This document shows, piece by piece, positions 11,620-22,387 of a stretch of 64,000 bases of DNA. Every line of letters begins with the position of its first letter. Within the stretch, counting starts at the first letter, position 1. The translations under genes and the position numbers were made by a program. Where the stretch lies: contig NW_017265188.1 in assembly GCF_001638985.1 (NCBI RefSeq), positions 310,001-374,000 of the forward strand, given 5' to 3'. This DNA comes from Phycomyces blakesleeanus NRRL 1555(-) (lineage: Eukaryota; Mucoromycota; Mucoromycetes; Mucorales; Phycomycetaceae). The notes under the pieces are model-generated. The model was not told the origin of the DNA. It did no database searches and saw only the letters and a list, made by a program, of their open reading frames with translations.

Positions 11620-12360
11620 TGAAGAATCACTTATATCTTGCTGTGTCTATAGCATAATAAAAGAAAAAAATAATAATTGATAAACTTACTTTGTTCTTCT
11701 TTTCCATTCTTCTCTTGTATATTTGGTTGTCCCATTTGAAGCTTTCCCGAAGGCTTCTTGTAAAACATATTATTTTACACTGGTAGATATGCAATCCACC
11801 GTTCTTTGTCAGCCTCTCCAAATGCATCCTATGGTATTCCCATTATTTTTCCGGGATACTCTTCCATTCTTTGGAGGCCGCAGGATAGTTTTTGTTAATA
11901 AGACCGTGTTTTACCATACGGCATAGCTTTTTGAGGTATAGTTTCTTTACTGTCAGATCATGATCTGAGAGAGGGACTAATGTTGACAAAGGCTGTCCTC
12001 CTGGAACTTCTTTGCAGCGCGCCTTTTAGTCACGCTCTTGACGTAACTGAAGCAACAAATTGTACTTCTGTTAATTGTTCTTTCCCTTGAACTCTCTACT
12101 TGTATCAACCACCTGCTTGCCGAGGTGATCAAGATATTCTGTGAGTTGGGTTCTTTTCACGGACTACACAATACGTTCAAGAGCTACAGGAAATATATAA
12201 GAATATTGATAGAGTAAGTAAATATCCAAGCACAGAATATATATATGACTTACAGCTCTGCTCAATAATGCTCTGTTGCATCGAATTCAGGTCTTCAGCA
12301 CTGGTCATTTGCGCAAATTGTTTGCTGAATTGCTTTTGGAGCATTCATAATGTTAATTTG
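11620..12360 (-). pseudogene. Decayed gene of unknown family, minus strand
   Basis: Fragments with coding character follow each other on the minus strand. One has KQFAQMTSAEDLNSMQQS near 12300 and a possible intron at about 12185-12255. Others have LTEYLDHLGKQVVDTSREFK near 12100 and LYLKKLCRMVKHGLINKNY with AASKEWKSIPEK near 11870, then HLERLTKNGGLHIYQCK. Several stops interrupt them. The neighbourhood is full of transposon relics, so it may be an accessory protein of an element. I do not recognise the family. Confidence 0.35.
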
Positions 12361-13254
12361 ATAAAGAAAACTGAACACAATGTTGCTAAGATAAAGCAGA
12401 GAAGAGTAGTGTCTATGTTAGACATGTTTAAATTGGTTTGTTTTTAACTATTAATGAGTTCGAAAGAGAATATTGTAGTTTAGGCAAGTAGGATAAGATA
12501 GAGATTTAAGCTTGAGAAAGACAACGTTTTAATATAAACAATTGATAGTTATTTACATGAAAGAGATGAGGACAGAGATACATACAGAATAAATAAAAGA
12601 AGGGATATTTATATACTTGTATGTACCTGCTTGCAGTAGCTCATGTAGACAGAGGTACAATCCTTTCGTGTCCACACAAAATATCTGCAGGAAAGATAAA
12701 GATAAAATGAATAATACTTTTAGTTTCTGTTACATGTACATCTATATTCATGATTCACACTGTCTACACATTAAACATCTTAAGGTACATAATATTCTAA
12801 ATATATATGTACCTCTTTATAAAGTTAAAATAATACCTAATATTTTAAAAGTGAATAATCCATGCCTGTTGCACCAGTGCTCTTTTGATGGTACCCCCTT
12901 GTTAACCAAGAGGTGTTTTAACTAGCATCAACATTACTATAACCATTGTCATATCATCACTACGAGAGGAAAACAGAAAAAGAACAGCAAGCGTTTTGGT
13001 CTAAAATAAAGAGTATATAAAGCTGTCTTTTATATTTCCCGAATAGCACCAAAATTCTCTGCAGTTACATTTTATAGATTACGTACGTACCAAGCTAACC
13101 AGCAAAAATATATTATCTACACAAATATACACATATGCTCAATATGTCTTGCCGTTTGATAACTACCATCAGCTTCAAAATTATAAGAGAGTTCACAAAA
13201 GCGATCATGCAACAATAGCTGTCACTGACAATTATATTTTGAAGAAATGCTGAA
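12361..13254. other. Intergenic, no gene seen
   Basis: AT-rich, between two relics. Only short open frames without domains. Confidence 0.45.
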
Positions 13255-14200
13255 ATGGAATTTGATGTTGGAGATAATTCTATTAATGACAATGAGCCTA
13301 ATAGTGCTTCAAGTAATAAATAGCCGCGTAATTACATTATTAATTTATCGAATACTTACTCAATGATACATTATAGATCATTCTATGAGCACCATGGAAA
13401 TTGATACACCCATATTTTACAAATGTCGTTGTAGTTTTTAAAAGAAGTTAGGGTAAATCTCGCATTTATGATAACGGCAGAATCGGCACTGATATTTTCA
13501 CCAAGGCCGAGTTGATAAGTATTCGTTTAGCTCAGCTGATGCTGCAACACAAGATTGACAGATCATCATACCGAGATATTGTTAGATTTGTGAACACCAT
13601 CATCTGGAACCACGATGAAGTAATATTGGCTAAAATACTATATTTACTGCTACCTTATAATTTAGATAAAAACTGTTACCATTTAGTGCATCGTTTTTTT
13701 TAGAGCCTGAGGCTACGATCAGCCATGGTGATGCCGTTGGTGCTTTACTACAATAAAAATCAAGCATTAAGGGCCACGAGTATGATGTCTGCCTGAAAGG
13801 TTCCAAATTGTATGGTATTGATGAATAGCAGAAAATTTGCCTCGATTGCGGTGAGAATCGCTACAAGGACAGTAGCGAGCATATCAAAACGCCAGTCGCC
13901 ATTATGAAACTCTTGCCAATTGGTGGCAATCTTTCACAAATTCTAGCCGATCTAACCACCAGAAAGCTTCTGCGCTATAGGGCAAATTGAGAATCTGTAG
14001 TTGATCTAATAAGTGGAATTTTTGACGGGGAAAACTACAAACAGTTGGTGCAACGAGACTTGTTCTCTAACCCAGATGATATAGCCATTGTGATTTATAC
14101 CAACAGTTTTGTCAATCAGGAGAAAGGCTACTACTCGTCCTCTGCTTCTCTGGATCCCTTATTGCCGAACTTGTACGGTGGGTTGACGAGGCGTATATTA
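13255..14200 (+). pseudogene. Tnp2/CACTA-like transposase relic
   Basis: An acidic N-terminal piece starts at 13255 (MEFDVGDNSINDNEPNS). It is followed by LAQLMLQHKIDRSSYRDIVRF at 13518-13580. Then come YDVCLKGSKLYGIDE and a CLDCGE-NRYKDSSEHIKTP zinc-like block near 13780-13895. Next is FDGENYKQLVQRDLFSNPDD and IAIVIYTNSFVNQEKG at 14020-14130. The order of a cysteine block, an FDG-Y--L motif and a D..FVN.-KG stretch is that of Tnp2-type (En/Spm, CACTA) transposases common in Mucoromycota. Several in-frame stops, including one after GIDE, show decay. The C-terminal half is not visible. Confidence 0.6.
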
Positions 14201-15990
14201 ACTAGTTACAGGCATGGATGTATTTTGAAGGCAACACTAGTATTATACCTGGGCTTTTTGCTGCTGTTGTTGCTGTTGTTGCTGTTTACCATAACATCAG
14301 CCAATAATTTTGATCTGAGCTTTGGCTTCCACATGAGACTGCGTATGTATGTTTGATTGAAATATACGAAATCATAAATAGATAAAATATCATTCAAATT
14401 TTCACGCACATAAACATCGTTATATGTTTGCAGGGTAGGCTTAGAATGGATACGGACAGCATGATAAGTAATAGCGAGTACGGTACTGATATGAGCAACG
14501 ACGGGAGATCTAGTCAAACTATTGGTGAGAATTATTGTATTAAAAGTGTTGCTGGTAAACCGGTTCCGCTATTTATGGCGGTGAAAATTTTGTTGACAGA
14601 GACCGTATGTCCTTGTACCGTCGTTATGCTTCATTTTATAGCAAAATCCATTTCCAATAACTGCTAATTGCTAATATTAGCAGGATGACGAACAAGCATA
14701 TGCCTTTTAACTGCGATTATGTACAAAATATATTAAAAGGTAAATTTTAACTGAATTGAATTAAAGATAAATTCTTACAAATTTACATGTATTTTTTTTT
14801 TTAAAAAGAAATATGTTAGAGTAAAAGAGAGTACCAAGACAAGTAGGTGAGCAAGTATTTGCAGTAAGTAGCAAGAGAGGAAGAGCAAGAGAAAAAAGTA
14901 AATCAATTATACAGACATACAGGGCATTTTTAATATATAAATCTCAAGAAATAATTCTTGGAAACACTCTGATTACAATCCTGATTTACCAAATGCAGAT
15001 AAAAAGGAGTGGACACAAATTGTAATACACAGCTAATATTTTATATTCTCTTAAAGAACAATACCCACACCTAAAAAGAAAGTATTGAGTATTATATATC
15101 CAAGGATAACAAATTAGCCAAGCAAGAGGTAGCTAGAGCTACAAAGTATTATTACTAGACTTGCGAAATGGGCTTAATCAATTACACCATCATGCGACCA
15201 TTGTAACTATGAATTCAGATTGATGTGATGTTTAATGATATTGGTCTTGAATACAGCAGCCTTTGGAAGCTAATTATCTTTAGCTTTACATATTAAATAG
15301 AGAAAGTGTAGCCTTCATTATTTTTATTATATAATTAGGTATAACTATGTATAACTGTATGTATACCATTTTCAACATAAAAATGAAGATTAAAGACATG
15401 TCATTTGTTTTAATCTCAGACCATCTCAAAAATATATATAGAGAGAGAGAAAAAGGTTCCATACCGTGGGGTAAGAGAGAGAGAGAGAGGGAGAGAGAGA
15501 AAGAGATTTGGCTGACCACCACCTCCTCCTCATACCCCTCCCGAAAAAAGAAGAAAAATTTTCTTTAGATGAGATTCACTGTATATATATATATTACTTA
15601 TTTGATTCAGATAAATTATAGCTGTATGCAGATTCTATTTTATCATCAAATATATAAAGTTGCATGGAAGAAAATAATATGTCAGATGCATTTGCACAGT
15701 AAGATTCTCAATCAATACTGACTTGTACAATTTTTGCCTTTTATAGTAATATCTTTTTTTTTCTTTTTCTTTTTTTCTTTTCGTGACTACTCTGACAGAG
15801 TGGATTGGCTCGGGTCCGAAAGCTTCCTCTAATGGTAGGTAGATCCATAGACATTTCTCCACAGGTGGTCCAATCGGTCCTCACCATCTTATTTAAAAAG
15901 AACAACCAAGATTTTAATTTTTATTTTATTTCTTTGATCAACCTTCTCTCTTAAATCCGTTGTGGGCCACTCCAGAAACAAGGAAACGAA
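14201..15990. other. Intergenic, degenerate
   Basis: A short frame at 14428-14667 may be a further transposon scrap. A GA-rich stretch lies at 15440-15505 and a CT-rich run near 15750-15780. The last 100 bp are presumably the promoter and leader of the glycine decarboxylase gene. Confidence 0.45.
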
Positions 15991-16958
15991 ATGTTGTCTC
16001 GTATTGCCCAGAGCTCCAAGAAGATCGCCCTGACAAGCGGTGCTGTCCGTCTTTGCTCGCCTGCTCGTGTTGTGGCAAATGTTCGCTTGTCTGCACCCAA
16101 ACCATTCGTTCGCCTTCAACATACCAAGCCCGTTCACCAGGTCTTTGCCCCTCTCGACACCTTTGCTCCCCGTCACATTGGACCCGATTCAAACGAAATC
16201 CAGGCCATGTTGAAGCAGGTTGGTGCCAAGGATATGGAAGAAATGTTGTCCAAGACAATCCCTTCCTCTATCCGCTCTCCAAAGCCCTTGGCCATTAAGG
16301 AAGGTATCCCCGAACGTGAACTTTTGGGCCGTCTCAAGGCCATTGCTTCCAAGAACAAGGTCCACAGATCCTACCTCGGACAAGGATATACCGATACTGT
16401 CGTTCCAAATGTTATCCTCCGTAATGTCATGGAAAACCCTGCTTGGTACACACAGGTGCGCAATTCTTTAAATATTTGCTGTTTTTACTATACATTCCAT
16501 AAATATATATATATAAGAAAAAGATATGCACATGTCTTGAATAGAAAGTTTTCAACCTGCTAATCTTTTTTTTTACTCTTTATGTAGTACACTCCTTATC
16601 AACCCGAAATTGCTCAGGGACGTTTGGAGTCTTTGATTAATTTCCAGACTATGGTGACAGATATGACCGGCCTTCCTATCGCCAACGCCTCTTTGTTAGA
16701 TGAAGGTACCGCCGCTGCAGAAGCAATGTTGATGACATGGCAAGCTGCCCGTCGCAAGAAGAACCTTTTTGTTGTCGACGAAAACTGCCACAGCCAAACT
16801 ATTGCCTGCCTGAAAACACGCGCAGAGTCTTTCAATATTGAGGTCGTCACTGCAGACATCTTCAACTACAAGTTTGACGAACACAAAAAGGATCTATGCG
16901 GTGTACTTCTGCAGGTAAGCTAAATATAGATTACAAGAGTTTTTACTACTACTACTAC

Positions 16959-17001
<43 letters not shown>

Positions 17002-19277
17002 TTATTATATTGGTATCATGATATAGTATTAACTTTTCTGATTAGTACCCCAATGCCTGTGGTACTGTTGAGGATTACGAAGCCTTGACAAGCTCCATCC
17101 ATAGTGCTGGTGGTCAGGTTGCTGTCGCCACAGATCTCATGGCCCTCGCTCTCTTGAAGTCTCCCGGAGAGTTTGGTGCCGACATTGCACTCGGTAATGC
17201 CCAACGCTTTGGTGTTCCTCTCGGCTTCGGTGGTCCCCATGCTGCTTTCTTTGCCTGCAAGGACGAGCACAAGCGTCGTATGCCCGGTCGTCTTGTTGGT
17301 GTTTCCAAGGATGCCAATGGCAAGCATGCATACCGTCTCGCTCTTCAGACTCGCGAGCAGCACATTCGCCGTGAGAAAGCCACCAGCAATATCTGTACTG
17401 CCCAAGCTCTCCTGGCAAATATGAGTGCTATGTATGCTGTTTACCACGGTCCTGCTGGTATTAAGGCAATTGCCCAACGTATTCACAACATGACTGCTGT
17501 TCTTGCTGCCGGTATCCGTGAAAACGGTCTAGTTGTTGAGAATGATGGTGCTTTCTTTGATACCCTTTCCGTAAAGGTCGACAGCTCATCTTCCATTCTG
17601 CAAAAGGCTCTCACAAAGAACATCAACTTGCGTGCAATTAACGGACAAACTGTTGGTGTCACTCTTGACGAAACCGTTACTCAGGCTGATGTTGCTGATC
17701 TCTTGGAAGTATTTGCCCAGGAAGGAGCACCAGCCGTTTCAATCGATACCCTTGCATCTGCTCTTCCCCAGGTCAACTCTTTCCCTATCCAGCTCCAGCG
17801 TACTTCTGCTTATCTCGAACACCCCATCTTCAACTCTCATCACTCCGAAACAGAAATGCTCCGTTATATTCACCACCTTCAGAGCAAGGATCTTTCTCTT
17901 GTCCATTCTATGATTCCTCTCGGAAGCTGCACCATGAAATTAAACGCCACTACCGAAATGATTCCTATCACCTGGGCCGAGTTTGGAAACATTCATCCTT
18001 TTGCCCCTGTCGATCAAACCGATGGTTACCGTATCATGCTCCAGGAGCTCGAGAAGGATTTGGAAGAGATTACCGGTTTTGATGGTGTGTCACTCCAGCC
18101 CAACTCTGGTGCCCAGGGCGAGTATGCCGGTCTCCGTGTGATCAGAGCCTATCATGACGCTCGTGGGGACAGTCATCGTAACGTCTGTTTGATTCCCATA
18201 TCCGCCCACGGTACTAATCCTGCTTCTGCTGCCATGGCCGGTATGGATGTTGTTATTGTCAAGTGTGATGAAGATGGAAACCTCGACATGGAAGATCTCA
18301 AGACTAAGGCTGAGAAGTACAAGGATAACCTGTCCGCTGTTATGATTACGTACCCCTCTACTTTCGGTATGTTTGAGCGTGGTGTTGCAGAGGCTTGTGA
18401 AGTTATCCACAAGTACGGTGGTCAAGTTTACATGGACGGTGCCAACCTCAACGCTCAAATTGGTCTCACCAAGCCCGCCGAGATCGGTGCTGATGTTTGC
18501 CACATGAATCTCCACAAGACATTCTGTATTCCCCACGGCGGTGGTGGACCTGGTATGGGTCCCATTGCCTGCAAATCCCACCTTGCACCCTACCTTCCTG
18601 GCCATCCTGTCATTACTACCGGTGGACAGAATGCTATTGGTCCCATTTCTGCTGCACCTTTCGGTTCCGCTTCTATCCTCCCCATCTCCTGGGCTTACAT
18701 CAAGTTGATGGGTGGTCAAGGCTTGACTAACTCTACCAAGGCTGCTCTCCTGAACGCCAACTACATGGCTAGCCGACTTGCCCCTCATTATGAAATTCTT
18801 TACACTAACGAGAACGGCATGTGTGGCCACGAATTCATTGTTGACATCCGTCCCTTCGTTGATCATGGTGTTGCTGCCATAGATGTCGCCAAACGTCTGC
18901 AGGACTTTGGCTTCCACAGCCCTACTATGTCATGGCCAGTAACAAATACCCTCATGATTGAACCCACAGAGTCCGAGTCAAAGGTTGAATTGGATCGTTT
19001 CTGTGATGCCATGATTGTCATTCGCAAGGAGATCCAAGCTGTATTGGATGGAAGTGTTTCAAAAGAGAACAACGTACTTGTCAATGCCCCCCACTCTCTC
19101 GAGACTTTGATGGCTGATGAATGGAACAAACCATACAGCCGCGAGTCTGCAGCATACCCCATGCCTTATCTCCGTGAGAAGAAGTTCTGGCCCTCTGTTT
19201 CACGTGTCGATGATGCCTACGGTGATCGTAACCTCATGTGCACTTGCCCTTCCCCTGAGGAGTATATGGATCAATAG
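15991..19277 (+). CDS. Glycine dehydrogenase (decarboxylating), P protein of the glycine cleavage system
   Basis: Three exons, 15991-16455, 16588-16914 and 17046-19277, give 1007 residues, the normal length of P protein. The first 40 or so residues are basic and Ser/Ala-rich ([20 protein letters not shown]), a mitochondrial targeting peptide. [17 protein letters not shown] is the family's N-terminal signature. The PLP lysine is in [16 protein letters not shown] (Lys755), next to the glycine-rich loop. [12 protein letters not shown] and [10 protein letters not shown] are also diagnostic. The enzyme decarboxylates glycine and passes the aminomethyl group to the lipoyl H protein in the mitochondrial matrix. 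Exon 3 uses C-ending codons more than the neighbouring genes, as expected of a well-expressed gene. Intron 2 contains a TAC/TAG triplet array. Confidence 0.97.
16941..17001. repeat. TAC/TAG triplet array forming an inverted repeat, inside GLDC intron 2
   Basis: A short run of TAC units flows directly into about 16 TAG units. TAC and TAG units are partly self-complementary (CTA/TAG), so the junction can fold back on itself. Confidence 0.8.
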
Positions 19278-20232
19278 ATATTCCACCTTACACCTCTTTC
19301 TCTCTTTCTACATTTTCACATTAGACCATTATAATTTTGTATCTTTCTAAAAAAAAAGCAACTATTTTATTGTTCATGTACTATAATCATATACACATAT
19401 TCTATTATACAAACGATTCATTCATTAAACCAAACTAAACCAAACGAAAGGATTACTATTATGTTTTTTTTGCAAGTGTGGTCTTATTATTTCTACTACA
19501 TAAATAGCGAAAATTTTGCTAGACATAAAGAATTATCTCAGTGACTTTAACCGGGTTACAGACCAATACTACAAGCCAAAAACATTAACACCTTAGGGCA
19601 ACAAATAACAAGTAACTTTGCAACCTTTCACTGATAACATTAGAAAAAAGCTCTGCTTCCATTTTGTAGTTATAGGACTGCTTTATCAATGTGACCGTAA
19701 TTAGGCTTGGGATACATTCCATTAATCTCTATACACTTTGGAAATTGTTAACTTTTTATCAGAGCCACTTTTAAAGCGGATGCTACGATTCTAAGGTGAA
19801 AGATGGAGGCATAATCATATGCCATAAATTGTGAATGACCACAGCAGATAAATAAAAGTCTTCTATACGTTACTTTTATTTGCTAGAGCCATTCTGCTAT
19901 ATTTCCTGATTGACAGGAACAAGTGTATTTAATTTATAAAGTACAACAAATTATAAAGCCATTGTGCTTTATCTCATTTTACTTTGAACCTTCTTCTAAG
20001 TATAAGCTTAAACTCCGCCAGAGATAAAAAGTTGTATAAAAAAAGTTTAAGTTTTATTATCGTTTTCTTTACTCTCTTATAATATTACTCTTATAATTTT
20101 ACTTCTACTTAACATAATGTAATAGTAATAATACGCCGAATTTTTTTTTAAAAAAAAACACGTTTGAATCATTTTAAATGAATCCTATAAACGAAACAAG
20201 AAACATCCAGTCAGGCAAGTTCAGCTCCGTAG
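19278..20232. other. Intergenic, AT-rich
   Basis: 3' flank of the glycine decarboxylase gene, then spacer. A T/A run lies at 20140-20158. An ATG at 20178 opens a 20-codon frame that stops just inside the Myb/SANT-like frame below. Confidence 0.45.
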
Positions 20233-20958
20233 GATTTTGAGACGATCGTCAATGGAGATAGTAATAATCAGACAGCACAATATGGAATAATAGACCAGCA
20301 AGATGGATGGGACGAAGCCACGGTGCAAGTTTTGCTAGAATTAATGATTGACATTCGCTTTTGCGCGGAATTCGAGAGACTTGACGATTCTGGAAAGAAC
20401 AAATTATGGAAGTCATTTCACGCTGATTTTTGTAATCTTCCCAAGGTGGTTGCATATGCAGCAAGCCCTGGTGGTCGAATTTTCTCACAGAACTACAAGA
20501 ATATAGACTATATGGGAAATAAGTTTGAAATGCTGAGGAGGGAATTCGGTATTATTCTGGCGGAAATCAGAGATTCTAGATTAGATGAATTCCAGGCTCG
20601 AAGGAGATTTCCTCATTATGATGCTATGAAGGAGATTACTTCTACCAATCCCAGTTTCTGGCCTGACTACGTTCTTGAATCACCCAGTGTCTGTCAAAAC
20701 GACAAGGCGTGTCCTGTGCTTTATACACCCCGAAAATACACCGACACCTACGATGTCACGTACCTCCAGACACCTGATTTTTTTAAAAGAATTATGCGAG
20801 AGAGAGATATATTCATGTCTGCCTCCCCTATCCCACCTCCAATCCCAATTCCAATCCCAACTCAAAAACGAAAACGAAATGCAACAAAAGCAACAAATTC
20901 AACAATAGCAGCAAGAACAGCAAGAACAGCAAAACCAAAAACAGCGAAATCAAAATAA
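20233..20958 (+). CDS. Myb/SANT-like DNA-binding domain protein, start unclear
   Basis: A 242-codon frame begins after a TAG at 20230. WDEATVQVLLELMIDIRFCAEF opens a domain with a tryptophan-rich helix pattern (later LWKSFHADF), followed by YMGNKFEMLRREFGIIL. This fits the Myb/SANT-like type often found in Harbinger transposons and domesticated genes. The tail is low-complexity, with Pro-Ile repeats and then Lys/Arg/Ala-rich sequence that could act as a nuclear signal. No ATG lies at the start of the frame: an ATG at 20178 is in another frame, and the first in-frame ATG (20343) would cut off the start of the domain. Either an upstream exon exists or one base was lost and this is a relic. Confidence 0.5.
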   Translation, partial: DFETIVNGDSNNQTAQYGIIDQQDGWDEATVQVLLELMIDIRFCAEFERLDDSGKNKLWKSFHADFCNLPKVVAYAASPGGRIFSQNYKNIDYMGNKFEMLRREFGIILAEIRDSRLDEFQARRRFPHYDAMKEITSTNPSFWPDYVLESPSVCQNDKACPVLYTPRKYTDTYDVTYLQTPDFFKRIMRERDIFMSASPIPPPIPIPIPTQKRKRNATKATNSTIAARTARTAKPKTAKSK

Positions 20959-21484
20959 GTAAATAAGTAGAAAAATATATTAAAAACTTCTCTGCAATTC
21001 ATGTATACTACTTTCAACAACTCGATAAGACAAGCAAATTTAATAGCACGTACCTTTGATATATTGAATTGTAAGAATCAAAAGCTAGGTTATATATATA
21101 TATATACTCAGGCTTAATTCCAAAGACAATCTGAAAGAAAATTCGCTCGAGTCGACCTAGAAAAAAGATGATTGTTTAGAAAGGATGAAAATCTAGGATT
21201 TGCTTTCTTGATATATTTGGTCAAAACATGCAAACAAATCCCTAGGCTTTTTCTTCCTCTGCCTCTTCTACCTCGCCTACCTCAACCCTCCTTTTGAGAA
21301 TAGCGTATCAAATTAATGGCTTTAGCCTTCTTTCACTATTCTAATTATCAGTGATATATGTATGTATCAATTTTGCTCTCATTAAAATCAAAAGGTCAAG
21401 TAAAGTAAAGTTAATTCGAAATATATTTCAGTTAAACAATGTATATTTTAAAATAAAATTCTTAAAAACATATTTCTTTTAATC

Positions 21485-21526
<42 letters not shown>

Positions 21527-22387
21527 TTTATGCATAGAATAGCTGAGACTTTCATCAGCTCCAAGACTAATTTATTTGATATTTAACCTGACTTTACCAA
21601 GTCACTATGTTTCAAATTTTACTCTTTTTGTTATTATACCACACAAGGTATTTGCAAATATTAATATCAATAAATGGAACTCGTAAACCTTAAATAATAG
21701 CGCGGGTTTATGATGTGCAAAGCTATACATGTTTTTATAGGTAACAAGGGGGTTTTAATTCTCTATTCACTCATTTAATAAAGACATCTATATGACAATT
21801 GATGACGACTGTTTTGATACTCAAGCATGTTCTGTTATTCTCTTGCTATGTGTATTTCAGCAGCCTCGTTTTAAACATATCTGGCCGCCCTGTTTCTATC
21901 CAGCCTTTACTTAATTGTGCGTTTAAAAATTAAGAAACTATACTAAAATGGACATTTTTGTTTGGGTAGAAAACTTGTACCTGCCATTACTCAAATAGAT
22001 TATCGCAGGTTACTTTAATATATATATAGTTTGCAAGGAGAAGAATGGTTTGGTTAGGTATTTGCATACAAGGTGTAACTTGTGGTGTGTCGAGCGTTTT
22101 TTTATAGAGGGGTCATGCAGACAAGAAAACAACAAACCGTATTATTTTAAAGTTTCTAACCATTGGGATCTCAGCAATATAATGAATAATACCCATAATA
22201 TCTACTTAAAAATAAAGAGTACTGAGTCTCTTGGACGTACATCTTTAAACTTTTTTTAATAATTAAGATACACTACATTTGTTTTCTTTTATAAGTTGTT
22301 TTGTGTTTTCTAACCAAACATAGCTATTATTTTAATTTTAGACTAATGCCTTTAAAGAAAGAAATTGTAGATATGCTTGTGTGATGC
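20959..22387. other. Intergenic, AT-rich
   Basis: No gene seen. Contains a GT dinucleotide microsatellite at 21487-21525. The region lies downstream of MLH3, which is on the minus strand. Confidence 0.5.
21487..21525. repeat. GT dinucleotide microsatellite
   Basis: About 18 uninterrupted GT units. Confidence 0.9.

Noticed and set aside
17016..17486. 156-codon antisense frame
   Set aside because: Same reason: opposite strand of glycine decarboxylase exon 3.
18090..18917. 275-codon frame antisense to glycine decarboxylase
   Set aside because: Shadow of a strongly coding exon with biased codon use. The antisense protein has no recognisable domain.
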